Below are positions 45,501-54,274 of a DNA stretch of 64,000 bases, in pieces (position 1 is the first letter of the stretch; every line of letters starts with the position of its first letter). Source of the DNA: Erysipelotrichaceae bacterium. GTDB lineage: Bacteria > Bacillota_I > Bacilli_A > Erysipelotrichales > Coprobacillaceae. The position numbers and the translations under genes are program-made. The notes beneath the pieces were generated by a model that saw only the letters and a program-made list of their open reading frames with translations, was not told the origin of the DNA and searched no databases. The stretch covers positions 1-64,000 of the forward strand of contig JAGZJH010000008.1 of NCBI GenBank assembly GCA_018365815.1, written 5' to 3'.

Positions 45501-46904
45501 TTCAATTAAAAAATCTTTGATTAAAGGTTGACCTTTTACCATTTCATTGGTAATGCTTGTCAATTGTGTGATTTTTGAACTAATTGTTTTTTCGGGATCG
45601 ATAAAAGATTGTAAGCGATCGATCACTTCCCCATTTTTGATTTTAACTGCACCAAATTCAGTGACACCATCATGAACAACTGATAATCCCGTTGTTTCAA
45701 TATCGAAAGAAACAAAAGTCGCATCTCTTAGTGGAATTGGTTGAGGATTATGAACGATATTTAAAATTGGATCTATCATGTTTAATTCACAACCATAAAT
45801 CATTTTTATACCGGCTCCTCTTGAAGCATTTTGTGCTTCTGGAAAAGATTGTACATTACCATGATCAGTAACAGCAATGGCTTGATGTCCCCAACTGGCT
45901 GCACGTTTGATATAATCAGAAACATTTGAGATACCATCCATTGTTGACATTTTAGAATGGGTATGTAATTCTACCCTTTTGACTTCTGCTTTATCTTCAC
46001 GTTTTACTGGTGCAGGGATAATTTCAACCATACTTGCCATCATAATTGTTTCTCTAGCAAAACTATCAAACTTTACCTCTCCTTGAACTTTTACCCAACA
46101 TCCTTTTTTAACTTCATTCATCACTTCAAGAGGAACTCTAACATTTTCAAATCGTTTACATAAAATAGAATCTGTATAATCTGTAATCCAAAAAGATTGG
46201 ATATGTTTACCTGATCGAATTTTAGTTAAATCTGTTTTATAAACATACCCTTGAACGCTAACATTAGGTAAATCCCCGCTGATTTCATTGAGTTTCAATG
46301 CAATCACATCATTATATTTTTTAGAATTATAAGGGACATATTTATTTTCTTTTTTAACAGGTGTGTTTGAAACAGTCGGTTGTATATCTACTGTTTTTTT
46401 AGCATCATTTTCCATTTGATTGATGATTTTTAAATAATCTTCATTTTGTTTATTGACATAAAAATCAACTAATAACTCAACTCCCAATTGTTTAAAAAAA
46501 TTATTGAGTAGTGTTTTTACCATTGACATTGATGAAAGTTGTATTTCACTTACTAATTCTATTTTTAGTAAATCTTGTTCTAGTTTAATATGCTTAGCAT
46601 CAATTGAAGAAAGTTGTGGATACTTAATTTGATATAACTCACAAAAATATTGAAAATATAATACAATATCATTTTCTTTATAAAGATGATGATCTAATAC
46701 AAATTTAAAATGGCACTCATATGGAAAAAGATTACGATGTTTAAGCAGTTCTGTATATTCATGATAATCTAATAAACTACTCAAATGAATTTCAAAATAA
46801 AAAATATTATCTTCTATAACCACTTTATTTAATCTAGCAGTTTTAAGCTGTTCAACCAATTGGGTTAATTCCAATTGCTCAAGCAATATTTCCATTTTAT
46901 CCAT
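42597..46904 (-). CDS. polC: DNA polymerase III alpha subunit, PolC type
   Basis: 1435 residues, the gram-positive replicative polymerase with built-in proofreading. N-terminal domains and an OB-fold (about 195-300), then a PHP domain (ELHTHSKMSTMDG) split by the DEDD exonuclease (FVSFDIETTGLS, HNAEFDVGFL, HRADYDAE), then the C-family polymerase core with a zinc cluster (CPHCQYSEF, CPKCGKM) and PDIDLNFSGDYQ, which carries two catalytic Asp. AAGGAGG lies right after the hairpin at 46922. Confidence 0.97.
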   Translation of the reverse strand: MDKMEILLEQLELTQLVEQLKTARLNKVVIEDNIFYFEIHLSSLLDYHEYTELLKHRNLFPYECHFKFVLDHHLYKENDIVLYFQYFCELYQIKYPQLSSIDAKHIKLEQDLLKIELVSEIQLSSMSMVKTLLNNFFKQLGVELLVDFYVNKQNEDYLKIINQMENDAKKTVDIQPTVSNTPVKKENKYVPYNSKKYNDVIALKLNEISGDLPNVSVQGYVYKTDLTKIRSGKHIQSFWITDYTDSILCKRFENVRVPLEVMNEVKKGCWVKVQGEVKFDSFARETIMMASMVEIIPAPVKREDKAEVKRVELHTHSKMSTMDGISNVSDYIKRAASWGHQAIAVTDHGNVQSFPEAQNASRGAGIKMIYGCELNMIDPILNIVHNPQPIPLRDATFVSFDIETTGLSVVHDGVTEFGAVKIKNGEVIDRLQSFIDPEKTISSKITQLTSITNEMVKGQPLIKDFLIEIKKFFADHIIVAHNAEFDVGFLNECCKKSGIEPITNPYIDSLALARALLKPMKSYRLGNVARYYKVSYDEEVAHRADYDAEVLGSVLNMLITQAMSQNITSLDELNSLQTTNTYKLVFPYHATVLVKDKIGLKNLFKIISKSCTEFYDGETRVPREVISEYRDGLLVGTSCYKSDVFEAALNQSDERLEKLMSFYDYVEIQPLDDYMHLVDRGSVENQEDLIDSLMRLINMAKKLNKIIVATGDVHFLEPEDKIYRDVFISNPTIGINRRAHPLCNRKNPRALTPKQYFRTTDEMLLCYPYLPDHEVYEYVVTNTNKIADMIDGEFNVVHDKLFTPVIDGVDEKLTELCYRNAHKMYGEQLPEIVEKRLERELGSIIKHGFAVIYYIAHQLVKKSNDDGYLVGSRGSVGSSFVATMAEITEVNPLPPHYFCPHCQYSEFIEEGKIADGYDLPDKVCPKCGKMLKGDGHNIPFETFLGFNADKVPDIDLNFSGDYQWQAHNYTQVLFGEDKVYRAGTISTVADKTAYGYARGYAELLGIDHTIRSAELERIAIGCTGVKRTSGQHPGGIIVIPSYMDVYDFTPIQFPADDVNASWKTTHFDFHAIHDNVLKLDILGHVDPTVIRMLQDLTGVDPKSIPTNDQKVMSLFTSTKALGIDLSFLNCKTGALGLPEFGTTFVRGMLESTQPKSFNDLLIISGLSHGTDVYLGNAESLIKSGKCTLSEVIGCRDDIMVYLIEKGLPNKDAFDIMECVRKGKSPSVFPAKGYEELMKKYNVPDWYIESCKKIKYMFPKAHAAAYVLSAIRVAWWKLYYPREYYAVYFTTRCDAYEIETMIKGKEVMLRRKEEIEKAKQEYNSSKKDEDLLSMFEIALEMFERGYYFSNVSIDKSDATKFVLDLDDDKALIPPFTTIDGLGAAVGMSVIEAREENPFLSKEDVIKRTRLNNNQIKFMSKLGVFDHLEEENQLSLF

Positions 46905-46921
46905 TGGTTTTCCTCCTTAAA

Positions 46922-46943
46922 AATAAGCACCTTCGTGCTTATT
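46922..46943 (-). terminator. hairpin between rseP and polC
   Basis: On the minus strand AATAAGCAC-GAAG-GTGCTTATT, nine perfect pairs, followed by TTTTAAGGAGG, the polC Shine-Dalgarno. Probably a partial terminator that lowers polC expression relative to the upstream genes. Confidence 0.6.
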
Positions 46944-48030
46944 AGAATATTTTAAATAAATCGTTAACAGTGACAATAATCATTAATCCAAAAACTAATG
47001 CTAAACCTGCAAGTTGCAAAGCATAACGTAGTTTAATTGGAATTTCACGTCCCATAATTTTTTCAACAACTGCAAATAAAACTTGGCTACCATCAAGTCC
47101 TGGAATAGGTAACAAATTAAATACCCCTATATTAATCCCTAACATTGAAACCCATAAAAATATATTAGCAATATTCCCTGATTCGGTAATTTGACTTGTC
47201 GCTTGGTAAATTCCTGCCGGACCAGATAACTGTCCAATTGTTTCTTTAGAATCTGTAATCAATTTACCTAAAGTCGTAAAGATAAGCAGTGAAGTAGTTT
47301 TAAATGTTTCGAAACCATATTCAATACTTTCAACAAATGTTAAATGGCGTGTTTCAGGTGAAACCCCTAAAAAGTAATTTCCTGTGTCTTCATTATAAGT
47401 AGCCGTAACAGGAATTCTATATTCTTGTTTATCACGAGTAATTAAAATATTGAGTTCTAATACTTCACCAGTATAATTATTTTCCGCTTTATTTAAAGCA
47501 AGTGACAAATCAGAAAAAGAACCAATTAAAAACTCCCTTCCTGTTTCATTTACTGTAATTTTATTAATTGTATCTTTTTCTTGAATACCTGCTATCATTG
47601 CTGGTGAATTATCTTGAATGACACCTAATGTTGAAGAATTAGTACTTACAGGTAATGCAATTGCATATACAGCAACAATAATAATATATGCACTGACAAA
47701 ATTCATAATTACACCTGCTAAAAAAATGACAATTTTTTTCCAAGTTTTAATACCAAGAAGTGTACGTTCTACAGGTAAATTTTTCATTTCTTCATTATCT
47801 TCTTGATCTACTTCACCTGCCATTGAAACAAATCCTCCAATTGGCAAAGCACGAAGTTCATAATTAGTTTCTCCTATTTTTTTTGACCATAATTTAGGTC
47901 CCATTCCAATTGAAAACTGCCCACAATATACTCCAAAATATTTTGCAGCGATAAAATGTCCTAATTCATGAATAATAATAATAAATCCTAAAACCAAGAA
48001 AAAAACTATAAAATTAATAATATTTTGCAT
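46942..48030 (-). CDS. rseP: RIP metalloprotease RseP (site-2 protease)
   Basis: 362 residues from the ATG at 48030 (AGGAGG upstream). HELGH (21-25) in the first membrane segment and NLLPIPGLDG near 300 are the zinc site of S2P proteases, with a PDZ domain between. It cleaves anti-sigma factors and remnant signal peptides within the membrane. The start overlaps the dxr stop (TAATG). Confidence 0.95.
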   Translation of the reverse strand: MQNIINFIVFFLVLGFIIIIHELGHFIAAKYFGVYCGQFSIGMGPKLWSKKIGETNYELRALPIGGFVSMAGEVDQEDNEEMKNLPVERTLLGIKTWKKIVIFLAGVIMNFVSAYIIIVAVYAIALPVSTNSSTLGVIQDNSPAMIAGIQEKDTINKITVNETGREFLIGSFSDLSLALNKAENNYTGEVLELNILITRDKQEYRIPVTATYNEDTGNYFLGVSPETRHLTFVESIEYGFETFKTTSLLIFTTLGKLITDSKETIGQLSGPAGIYQATSQITESGNIANIFLWVSMLGINIGVFNLLPIPGLDGSQVLFAVVEKIMGREIPIKLRYALQLAGLALVFGLMIIVTVNDLFKIF

Positions 48031-49181
48031 TAGCAACCTCCTATTTGTTTTAACACATGGTTTCTAGCCCACGCATCGATTTCAATGAGTTGATCTAGTG
48101 TTGGATTTTCAATTACCTGATGATCATTCATTGCATTTTCAACCAATTTTTCAATCTCTAAAAATTCTATTTTGTCGTTTAAGAACAAACTCACTGCTTG
48201 TTCATTCGCCCCATTTAAAACACAAGGCATACTTCCCCCAGTTTTCCCTGCAAAATAAGCTAATTTTAAAGCTCTATAACGTTCAAAATCCGGTTTTTTA
48301 AAATGTAAACCTGCAATATCTTCTAAATGTAATCTTTTGGCATTTACCATCTTTAAACGATTTGGGTACGTCAAAGCATATTGAATAGGTAAACGCATGT
48401 CCGGTGTACCAAGTTGAGCAATAATTGCAGTATCTTTAAATTCAACCATTGAATGAATAATACTTTCTGGGTGAATGTATACTATAATATCATCATAATC
48501 AACATCAAACAACCATTTAGCTTCAATGACTTCTAACCCTTTATTAAACATTGTTGCTGAATCAATGGTAATTTTTGCCCCCATTGACCAATTAGGGTGA
48601 TTTAAGGCCTCTTTTTTTGTAACACCAACTAACTCATCTCTTGTTTTATCTCTAAAACTACCTCCAGAAGCGGTTAATAAAATTTTATGAATATCCCTGT
48701 GTCTTTCACCATTTAAAGATTGGAAAATAGCTGAATGCTCACTATCTACTGGTAATAACCTTACATTATATTGTTTAACTAATTTAGTAATAATATGTCC
48801 GGCTACCACTAAAGTTTCTTTATTGGCTAATGCAATATCTTTTCCTTGTTTAATGGCTTGAATAGTAGGAACCAACCCTGCAAAACCAACAACGGCATTT
48901 AACACAACCTCTACTTCATTTAAAGTAGCAATTTTAATTAACCCTTCATCACCAAAACTAAAATCTATCTCAGGATATTTTTCTTTTAATTTTAAAGCGT
49001 CTTCTTCATTTTTAACACTTATATATTTTGGTGAAAGTAATTCAATAACTTCAATTAGTTTTTCAATATTATTACCTGCGGCTACACCGATAATTTTAAA
49101 TTCGTTAGGGTTATTTTTAACCACATCAACGCATTGCATTCCAATAGAACCTGTAACTCCTAAAACTGAAATATTTTTCAT
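48030..49181 (-). CDS. dxr: 1-deoxy-D-xylulose 5-phosphate reductoisomerase
   Basis: 383 residues. Second step of the MEP isoprenoid pathway. VTGSIGMQ (NADPH binding), ANKETLV, PVDSEHSAIFQ and LTASGGSF are conserved. It overlaps rseP and follows cdsA; its product feeds the undecaprenyl phosphate made by uppS. Confidence 0.96.
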   Translation of the reverse strand: MKNISVLGVTGSIGMQCVDVVKNNPNEFKIIGVAAGNNIEKLIEVIELLSPKYISVKNEEDALKLKEKYPEIDFSFGDEGLIKIATLNEVEVVLNAVVGFAGLVPTIQAIKQGKDIALANKETLVVAGHIITKLVKQYNVRLLPVDSEHSAIFQSLNGERHRDIHKILLTASGGSFRDKTRDELVGVTKKEALNHPNWSMGAKITIDSATMFNKGLEVIEAKWLFDVDYDDIIVYIHPESIIHSMVEFKDTAIIAQLGTPDMRLPIQYALTYPNRLKMVNAKRLHLEDIAGLHFKKPDFERYRALKLAYFAGKTGGSMPCVLNGANEQAVSLFLNDKIEFLEIEKLVENAMNDHQVIENPTLDQLIEIDAWARNHVLKQIGGC

Positions 49182-49196
49182 AAAATCTATCCTCTT

Positions 49197-49979
49197 CTAT
49201 AAAATAAAAAATGTAAAGTATAAAGCAAAAACTAATGAATTAAATAATAAACTATCAATACGATCCAACACACCGCCATGACCTGGTAACAGATTTGAAA
49301 AGTCTTTAATTCCCACATAACGTTTTAAACTACTAAAAGTTAAGTCTCCAATTTGAGCTGTAATTGTTAAAATAAAGGCTAAAATAACACTTTGAATAAA
49401 ACTCATATTTAAAGGATAAAAATAGGCTAGTAGAGAAGCTAATATAGTCCCTAAAATTATTCCACCAATTGACCCTTCAATCGTTTTTTTAGGCGATAGT
49501 CTTGGAATTAGTTTATGTTTTCCAAATGTTACGCCCGCAAAATAAGCCCCAGTATCACTTCCATAAGTCGCAAAAGCAATATAAAGTAATGCAATCACAC
49601 CATATTCTAATCGTATTTGTAGTATACAATGCATTGCAATACAGGTAAATACAACAAATCCTAATAGATGGTTAATTTTTCCAATATCTAGACACTCTAA
49701 AAACATACTTAAAGTAAATAATAGTACCGCAAATAACATAATAATATGCGTACTTACAAAAAATAATGACTTATCAATAAATATAATATAAAAAGCAAAT
49801 AAATAAACAACAATATCTAAAATAAGATGCCAAGGTTGGCGATGCATTATTTTTAATAGTTCATAAATTCCTAATAGTGAAGCAATTAAGCATAATAATT
49901 TAAAAGCGTAACCACCAATGATGACACAAGGAATTGTCACGAGCATTAATAAGATTGCTGTAATAATTCTTTGTTTCAT
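49197..49979 (-). CDS. cdsA: phosphatidate cytidylyltransferase
   Basis: 260 residues with about eight membrane segments. Makes CDP-diacylglycerol. The C-terminal signature SLKRYVGIKDFSNLLPGHGG and DRIDS is intact. Its start overlaps the uppS stop (TAATG). Confidence 0.95.
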   Translation of the reverse strand: MKQRIITAILLMLVTIPCVIIGGYAFKLLCLIASLLGIYELLKIMHRQPWHLILDIVVYLFAFYIIFIDKSLFFVSTHIIMLFAVLLFTLSMFLECLDIGKINHLLGFVVFTCIAMHCILQIRLEYGVIALLYIAFATYGSDTGAYFAGVTFGKHKLIPRLSPKKTIEGSIGGIILGTILASLLAYFYPLNMSFIQSVILAFILTITAQIGDLTFSSLKRYVGIKDFSNLLPGHGGVLDRIDSLLFNSLVFALYFTFFIL

Positions 49980-50725
49980 TATTTTAAACCTCCATAACGA
50001 CGATCTCGTTTTTGATAATAATCTAAAGCATCGTATAATTCATCTACACCAAAGTCTGGCCAATAAGTATCAGTAAAATACATTTCAGCATAAGCCATTT
50101 GCCATAACATAAAATTAGATAAACGACATTCACCACTTGTACGCACCATAAAATCAAGGTTTGGTAAATCTGCACTCATTAAGTAAGAATCAAATAAATC
50201 TTCATTAATTTCGTCAATATCTAATTCCCCCTCTTTAACATCTTTAGCAACGTCTTGTATAGCTTGGATCATTTCATCTTGAGAACCATAAATAAAAGCA
50301 AAGCATAAAATTAAACCAGTATTTTTCTTTGTTTTTTCAACTGCCGCAAAAATGATATCACGGGTTGCCTTTGGCGCTAAATGCACATTCCCAATAAAAC
50401 GAATTTGAACATTATTTTCCATGAGTTCTTTTAAATATAGATTAAAGAACTCTTTAGGTAACTTAAATATAAAATCTACTTCTTCTTCAGGACGTTTAAA
50501 ATTTTCAGTAGAAAATGCATAAACTGTCATCGCTTTTATTCCTAGTTTATTAGCCTCTAAAGCTAAAGTACGGATATTTTTTGTCCCTTCATGATGACCA
50601 TAAGTTCGTGGCATTCCCCTTTTCTTGGCCCAACGACCATTTCCATCCATAATAAATGCAATATGTTTGGGTAATAATTCTAAATTCAAATCTATTCCTT
50701 TATTATCTTGTTTTTTAAAAAACAT
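49979..50725 (-). CDS. uppS: undecaprenyl diphosphate synthase
   Basis: 248 residues from the ATG at 50725 (GAGGTGG upstream); a longer in-frame start would run through the promoter and terminator. FIMDGNGRWA (catalytic Asp27), RTYGH and the C-terminal RTSGECRLSNFMLWQ are intact. It makes the C55 lipid carrier for peptidoglycan. It has its own promoter. Confidence 0.95.
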   Translation of the reverse strand: MFFKKQDNKGIDLNLELLPKHIAFIMDGNGRWAKKRGMPRTYGHHEGTKNIRTLALEANKLGIKAMTVYAFSTENFKRPEEEVDFIFKLPKEFFNLYLKELMENNVQIRFIGNVHLAPKATRDIIFAAVEKTKKNTGLILCFAFIYGSQDEMIQAIQDVAKDVKEGELDIDEINEDLFDSYLMSADLPNLDFMVRTSGECRLSNFMLWQMAYAEMYFTDTYWPDFGVDELYDALDYYQKRDRRYGGLK

Positions 50726-50750
50726 AACTATCCACCTCACAATTATTGTT

Positions 50751-50779
50751 ATTATAACACAGACTTTCCCATGCCACAA
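50751..50779 (-). promoter_or_regulatory. internal promoter for uppS-cdsA-dxr-rseP-polC
   Basis: TTGTGG (50774-50779), 17 bp, TATAAT (50751-50756) with extended TG, directly after the frr terminator. Confidence 0.75.
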
Positions 50780-50785
50780 ATAAAA

Positions 50786-50803
50786 AAGGTGTTTGCACAC
50801 CTT
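50786..50803 (-). terminator. terminator after frr
   Basis: On the minus strand AAGGTGT-GCAA-ACACCTT followed by TTTTTATTTG. It separates the translation genes from the lipid genes. Confidence 0.82.
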
Positions 50804-50822
50804 CTAACCTGTTAATTTAGTT

Positions 50823-51371
50823 TTATACAGTTAAAATATCTTTTTCTTTTGCTTTAGCAATTTCTTCGATTTTTTTAATAAATTTGTCAGTTTCTCTTTG
50901 TACATTCTCTTGTGCACGTTTTTTTTCGTCTTCAGAAATTTCTTCTAATTTCTTAATTTGATCGTTTGCATCACGTCTAATGTTACGTACTGCTACTTTT
51001 GCACTTTCAGCAAATTTTCCAACTTGTTTAGCAAACTCTTTACGACGTTCTTCTGTTAATGCAGGAACATTTAAACGTATAATTGTCCCATCGTTTTGAG
51101 GATTAAGTCCTAAATCAGAAACCATAATTGCATGTTCAATATCTTTTAAAGATGAACTATCATAAGGTTTGATTACTAATGAACGACCTTCTTGAACTTG
51201 AATTGAAGCCAATTGATTAACTGGTGTCATTGAACCATAATAATCAATCATAATTCGATCTAACATTGATGGATTAGCACGACCAGTTCTTACTGTTGAT
51301 AAATCTCTTTCAAAACTTTCAATCGCTTTTGTCATTCTTTCATCTAATTCTTCCATAATTAATGAAGTCAT
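50823..51371 (-). CDS. frr: ribosome recycling factor
   Basis: 182 residues. Splits post-termination ribosomes with EF-G. RTGRANPSMLDRI and the C-terminal EEISEDEKKRAQENVQ match the family. The start is 1 nt after pyrH's stop, with AGGAGG in pyrH's end. Confidence 0.96.
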   Translation of the reverse strand: MTSLIMEELDERMTKAIESFERDLSTVRTGRANPSMLDRIMIDYYGSMTPVNQLASIQVQEGRSLVIKPYDSSSLKDIEHAIMVSDLGLNPQNDGTIIRLNVPALTEERRKEFAKQVGKFAESAKVAVRNIRRDANDQIKKLEEISEDEKKRAQENVQRETDKFIKKIEEIAKAKEKDILTV

Positions 51372-51372
51372 T

Positions 51373-52089
51373 TTATCTTCCTCCTGAAATTATTGTTCCA
51401 GTAACAGTTCCACTTACTGCACGAGCGATGTTACCTTCTTCTTGCATATTAAATACACATAAATCAATTTTGTTATCCATACATAATGTAACAGCAGTTT
51501 GATCCATAATCTGTAAGTTTTTATTAATTACATCTAAATAAGTGATAGTATCAAATTTTGTAGCCGTAGGATCTAATTTAGGATCGGCTGAATATACACC
51601 ATCTACGCCATTTTTAGCCATTAAAATAACTTCAGCATCAACTTCAGCAGCACGTAAGGCAGCAGTTGTATCAGTTGTAAAGAAAGGACTTCCCACACCT
51701 GCACCAAAAATAACAATACGTCCTTTTTCTAAATGTCTTACTGCGCGTCTTCTAATGTAAGGTTCAGCAACTTCTTGCATTTCAATCGCTGAAAGTAAAC
51801 GTGTTTCTACACCTAATGTTTCTAAAGCATTTTGAATCGCTAAACCATTCATCACAGTTGCAATCATACCCATATAATCAGCAGTTGCTCTTTCCATTCC
51901 CATTTGGCTTCCTACTTTACCACGCCAAATGTTTCCGCCACCTACAACAATTGCAATTTCAACACCTAAATTTTTTGCATCAATAATTTGTTGTGCAATT
52001 TTTGAAACAGTTACTGCATCAATCCCATATTTTTGCTCACCTGCTAAGGCTTCACCACTTAATTTTAATAAAACTCTCTTGTATTTCAT
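51373..52089 (-). CDS. pyrH: UMP kinase
   Basis: 238 residues from the ATG at 52089 (AAAGGAT upstream). Phosphorylates UMP to UDP. LKLSGEALAG, VVGGGNIWRG and TTDTTAALRA-type motifs of the amino-acid kinase fold are intact. Between tsf and frr in the standard order. Confidence 0.96.
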   Translation of the reverse strand: MKYKRVLLKLSGEALAGEQKYGIDAVTVSKIAQQIIDAKNLGVEIAIVVGGGNIWRGKVGSQMGMERATADYMGMIATVMNGLAIQNALETLGVETRLLSAIEMQEVAEPYIRRRAVRHLEKGRIVIFGAGVGSPFFTTDTTAALRAAEVDAEVILMAKNGVDGVYSADPKLDPTATKFDTITYLDVINKNLQIMDQTAVTLCMDNKIDLCVFNMQEEGNIARAVSGTVTGTIISGGR

Positions 52090-52116
52090 AATTATGTATC
52101 CTTTCATTAAAATAAA

Positions 52117-52135
52117 AGGGCACAAAATGTACCCT
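52117..52135 (-). terminator. hairpin between tsf and pyrH
   Basis: On the minus strand AGGGTACA-TTT-TGTGCCCT (one G-U pair) followed by TTTATTTTAATG. Likely partial terminator. Confidence 0.6.
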
Positions 52136-52141
52136 ATTTAA

Positions 52142-53029
52142 TTACAATCCCATTTGTTTAGCTACTTCTTCAGCAAAGTTTTCTTCTTTCTTTTCGATTC
52201 CTTCACCAACTTGGAAACGTGCAATTTCAACAACTTTTCCATTTCCTAAATATTGAGCAATAGTTACATCAGGATTTTTAATAAATTCTTGATCTACTAA
52301 ACACATTTCTTTTAAGTTTTTATTTAAACGACCTTCAACCATTTTTTCGATAATATTTTCTGGTTTTGGTTTTGCACTGTTAGCATTTTCTTCTAATGCT
52401 TGAGTTAATAAAACTTGTCTTTCATGACTTAATACTTCTGCAGGAATAGCAGTTCTATCAATATATTTTGGAGCTTGAGCAGCAACGTGCATTGCAACAT
52501 CTCTTGAAATTTCTTCATTAGCACCATCTACTAAAACAATTGCACTCATTTTTCCACCCATGTGGCTATATGCACCAAATACTTGATTATCAGATTTAGT
52601 CATTACAACAAATCTTCTAAAGCTTAATTTTTCACCGATTTTTCCAGATGCTTCAGCAATTACTGTTTCCAAATTTTTACCTTCAACATCTAAGTTTAAA
52701 GCAGTTTCTAAATCAACAGGTTTTTGTTCACATACGATTTTAGCAATATTATTTACTAATCCTTTGAATTCATCATTTTTAGCAACGAAGTCAGTTTCAG
52801 AGTTTACTTCTACTAAAGCAGCAGTATTTCCATCAACTACAAAAGCAGTTAACCCTTCAGCAGCAATACGATCTGCTTTTTTTGCAGCTTTTGCAATTCC
52901 TTTTTCTCTTAACCAGTCGAATGATTTATCTAAATCACCATCACAAGCTTCTAATGCTTTTTTACAATCCATCATTCCAGCACCAGTTTTTTCACGTAAT
53001 TCTTTTACTAATTTTGCACTAATTGCCAT
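52142..53029 (-). CDS. tsf: translation elongation factor Ts
   Basis: 295 residues. GDP-GTP exchange factor of EF-Tu. REKTGAGMMDCKKAL at the N-terminus and SETDFVAKN are signature segments. Shine-Dalgarno GGAGGAAAG. Confidence 0.97.
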   Translation of the reverse strand: MAISAKLVKELREKTGAGMMDCKKALEACDGDLDKSFDWLREKGIAKAAKKADRIAAEGLTAFVVDGNTAALVEVNSETDFVAKNDEFKGLVNNIAKIVCEQKPVDLETALNLDVEGKNLETVIAEASGKIGEKLSFRRFVVMTKSDNQVFGAYSHMGGKMSAIVLVDGANEEISRDVAMHVAAQAPKYIDRTAIPAEVLSHERQVLLTQALEENANSAKPKPENIIEKMVEGRLNKNLKEMCLVDQEFIKNPDVTIAQYLGNGKVVEIARFQVGEGIEKKEENFAEEVAKQMGL

Positions 53030-53060
53030 TTTATCTTTCCTCCATATTTATTTTAAAAAA

Positions 53061-53084
53061 GGGAAAAGTATTGCTACTTTTCCC
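53061..53084 (-). terminator. hairpin between rpsB and tsf
   Basis: On the minus strand GGGAAAAGTA-GCAA-TACTTTTCCC, ten perfect pairs, followed by TTTTTT. An intrinsic terminator in form; since tsf has no evident promoter it is probably leaky and sets the S2 to EF-Ts ratio. Confidence 0.75.
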
Positions 53085-53093
53085 ATAAACTAA

Positions 53094-53963
53094 CTATTTA
53101 TCTTGACCAGGGTTTTTAGCACTTACAGGTCTATCGTTATTTCTATTATCGTTTCTAGGACGTCTTTGACGATCATCTCTATAACGAGGTCTTCTTCTTT
53201 CGTTATTTTCTACTGAAGTGATTGCATCGTTCATAGATACTTCTTTATCATCTTCATCTTTAACATAAGCAACTGTTAAAGGTTCCCCTTTTGCTTCACA
53301 AATTGCATCAGCTATTGAAGCAACAATTAATTTAACTGCTCTAATTGCATCATCATTTGCTGGGATTACATAATCCACTTCATCAGGATCACAGTTAGTA
53401 TCAACAATACCGAATACTGGAATTCCTAAGATTTTTGCTTCAGCAACTGCGTTATGTTCAGCTTTTGGATCTACTACAAATAATGCAGCAGGTAATTTTC
53501 TCATTTCTTTAATACCACCTAAGTTCTTTTCTAACTTAGCAGCTTCTTTTTTAAGTAAGATAACTTCTTTTTTAGGTAATAAATCAAATGTACCATCAGC
53601 TTCCATTTTTTCTAAATCTTTTAATCTTCTAATTCTTTTTTGGATAGTTTTGAAGTTTGTTAAAGTTCCCCCTAACCATCTACTATTTACATAGAAAGAT
53701 TCAGAACGAATAGCTTCTTCTTTTACAGCTTCTTGGGCTTGTTTTTTAGTTCCTACAAATAAAACTTTTCCACCTTTAGCAGCGATTTCATTCATTGCTT
53801 TGTAAGCTTCATCAATTTTTTTAGATGATTTTTGTAAATCGATGATATAGATTCCGTTTCTTGCAGTAAAGATATATGGAGCCATTTTTGGGTTCCATCT
53901 TTTTGTTTGATGTCCGAAATGAACACCTACTTCAAGTAATTTTTTCATTGAAATTACAGACAT
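53094..53963 (-). CDS. rpsB: 30S ribosomal protein S2
   Basis: 289 residues from the ATG at 53963 (AAGGAGGAAG upstream). The core to about residue 240 is standard (GVHFGHQTKRWNPKM, RWLGGTLTN, DTNCDPD). The last 40 or so are a basic Arg/Asn/Asp-rich tail (RRRPRYRDDRQRRPRND) that ordinary S2 lacks, perhaps an RNA-binding extension. Confidence 0.96.
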   Translation of the reverse strand: MSVISMKKLLEVGVHFGHQTKRWNPKMAPYIFTARNGIYIIDLQKSSKKIDEAYKAMNEIAAKGGKVLFVGTKKQAQEAVKEEAIRSESFYVNSRWLGGTLTNFKTIQKRIRRLKDLEKMEADGTFDLLPKKEVILLKKEAAKLEKNLGGIKEMRKLPAALFVVDPKAEHNAVAEAKILGIPVFGIVDTNCDPDEVDYVIPANDDAIRAVKLIVASIADAICEAKGEPLTVAYVKDEDDKEVSMNDAITSVENNERRRPRYRDDRQRRPRNDNRNNDRPVSAKNPGQDK

Positions 53964-54070
53964 GGTAACTTCCTCCTTTTTGTTTTTTCCTCCACCACTT
54001 CGAACAAATATCACCATCTTTGGCACTAGATATTTGAATCCATGATGTGTGTATTTTTAACACCTGTGCT

Positions 54071-54099
54071 ATTATTTCATAAATTATTAGATTTGTCAA
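54071..54099 (-). promoter_or_regulatory. promoter of rpsB-tsf
   Basis: TTGACA (54094-54099), 17 bp, AATAAT (54071-54076) with extended TG. The resulting leader of about 100 nt could hold an S2-binding structure, but I cannot identify one. Confidence 0.6.
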
Positions 54100-54274
54100 T
54101 ATTTACTTGACTATTTCATTACTTTTTTCATTAAATACTCATCAACATTTATAAACAGTCAGTCCAGATTTTTAAAATATTCTAAATTTTTGTTTTTAAA
54201 TAATTTATATTCAAACAATTGCCTAACTAACGCTTGATTTTAAACGATAAAAATAAATACTTTAAGTGATAAAA

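Noticed and set aside
54027..54274. A gene or RNA between xerC and rpsB
   Set aside because: No frame with a Shine-Dalgarno or stable structure; only the rpsB promoter can be supported.
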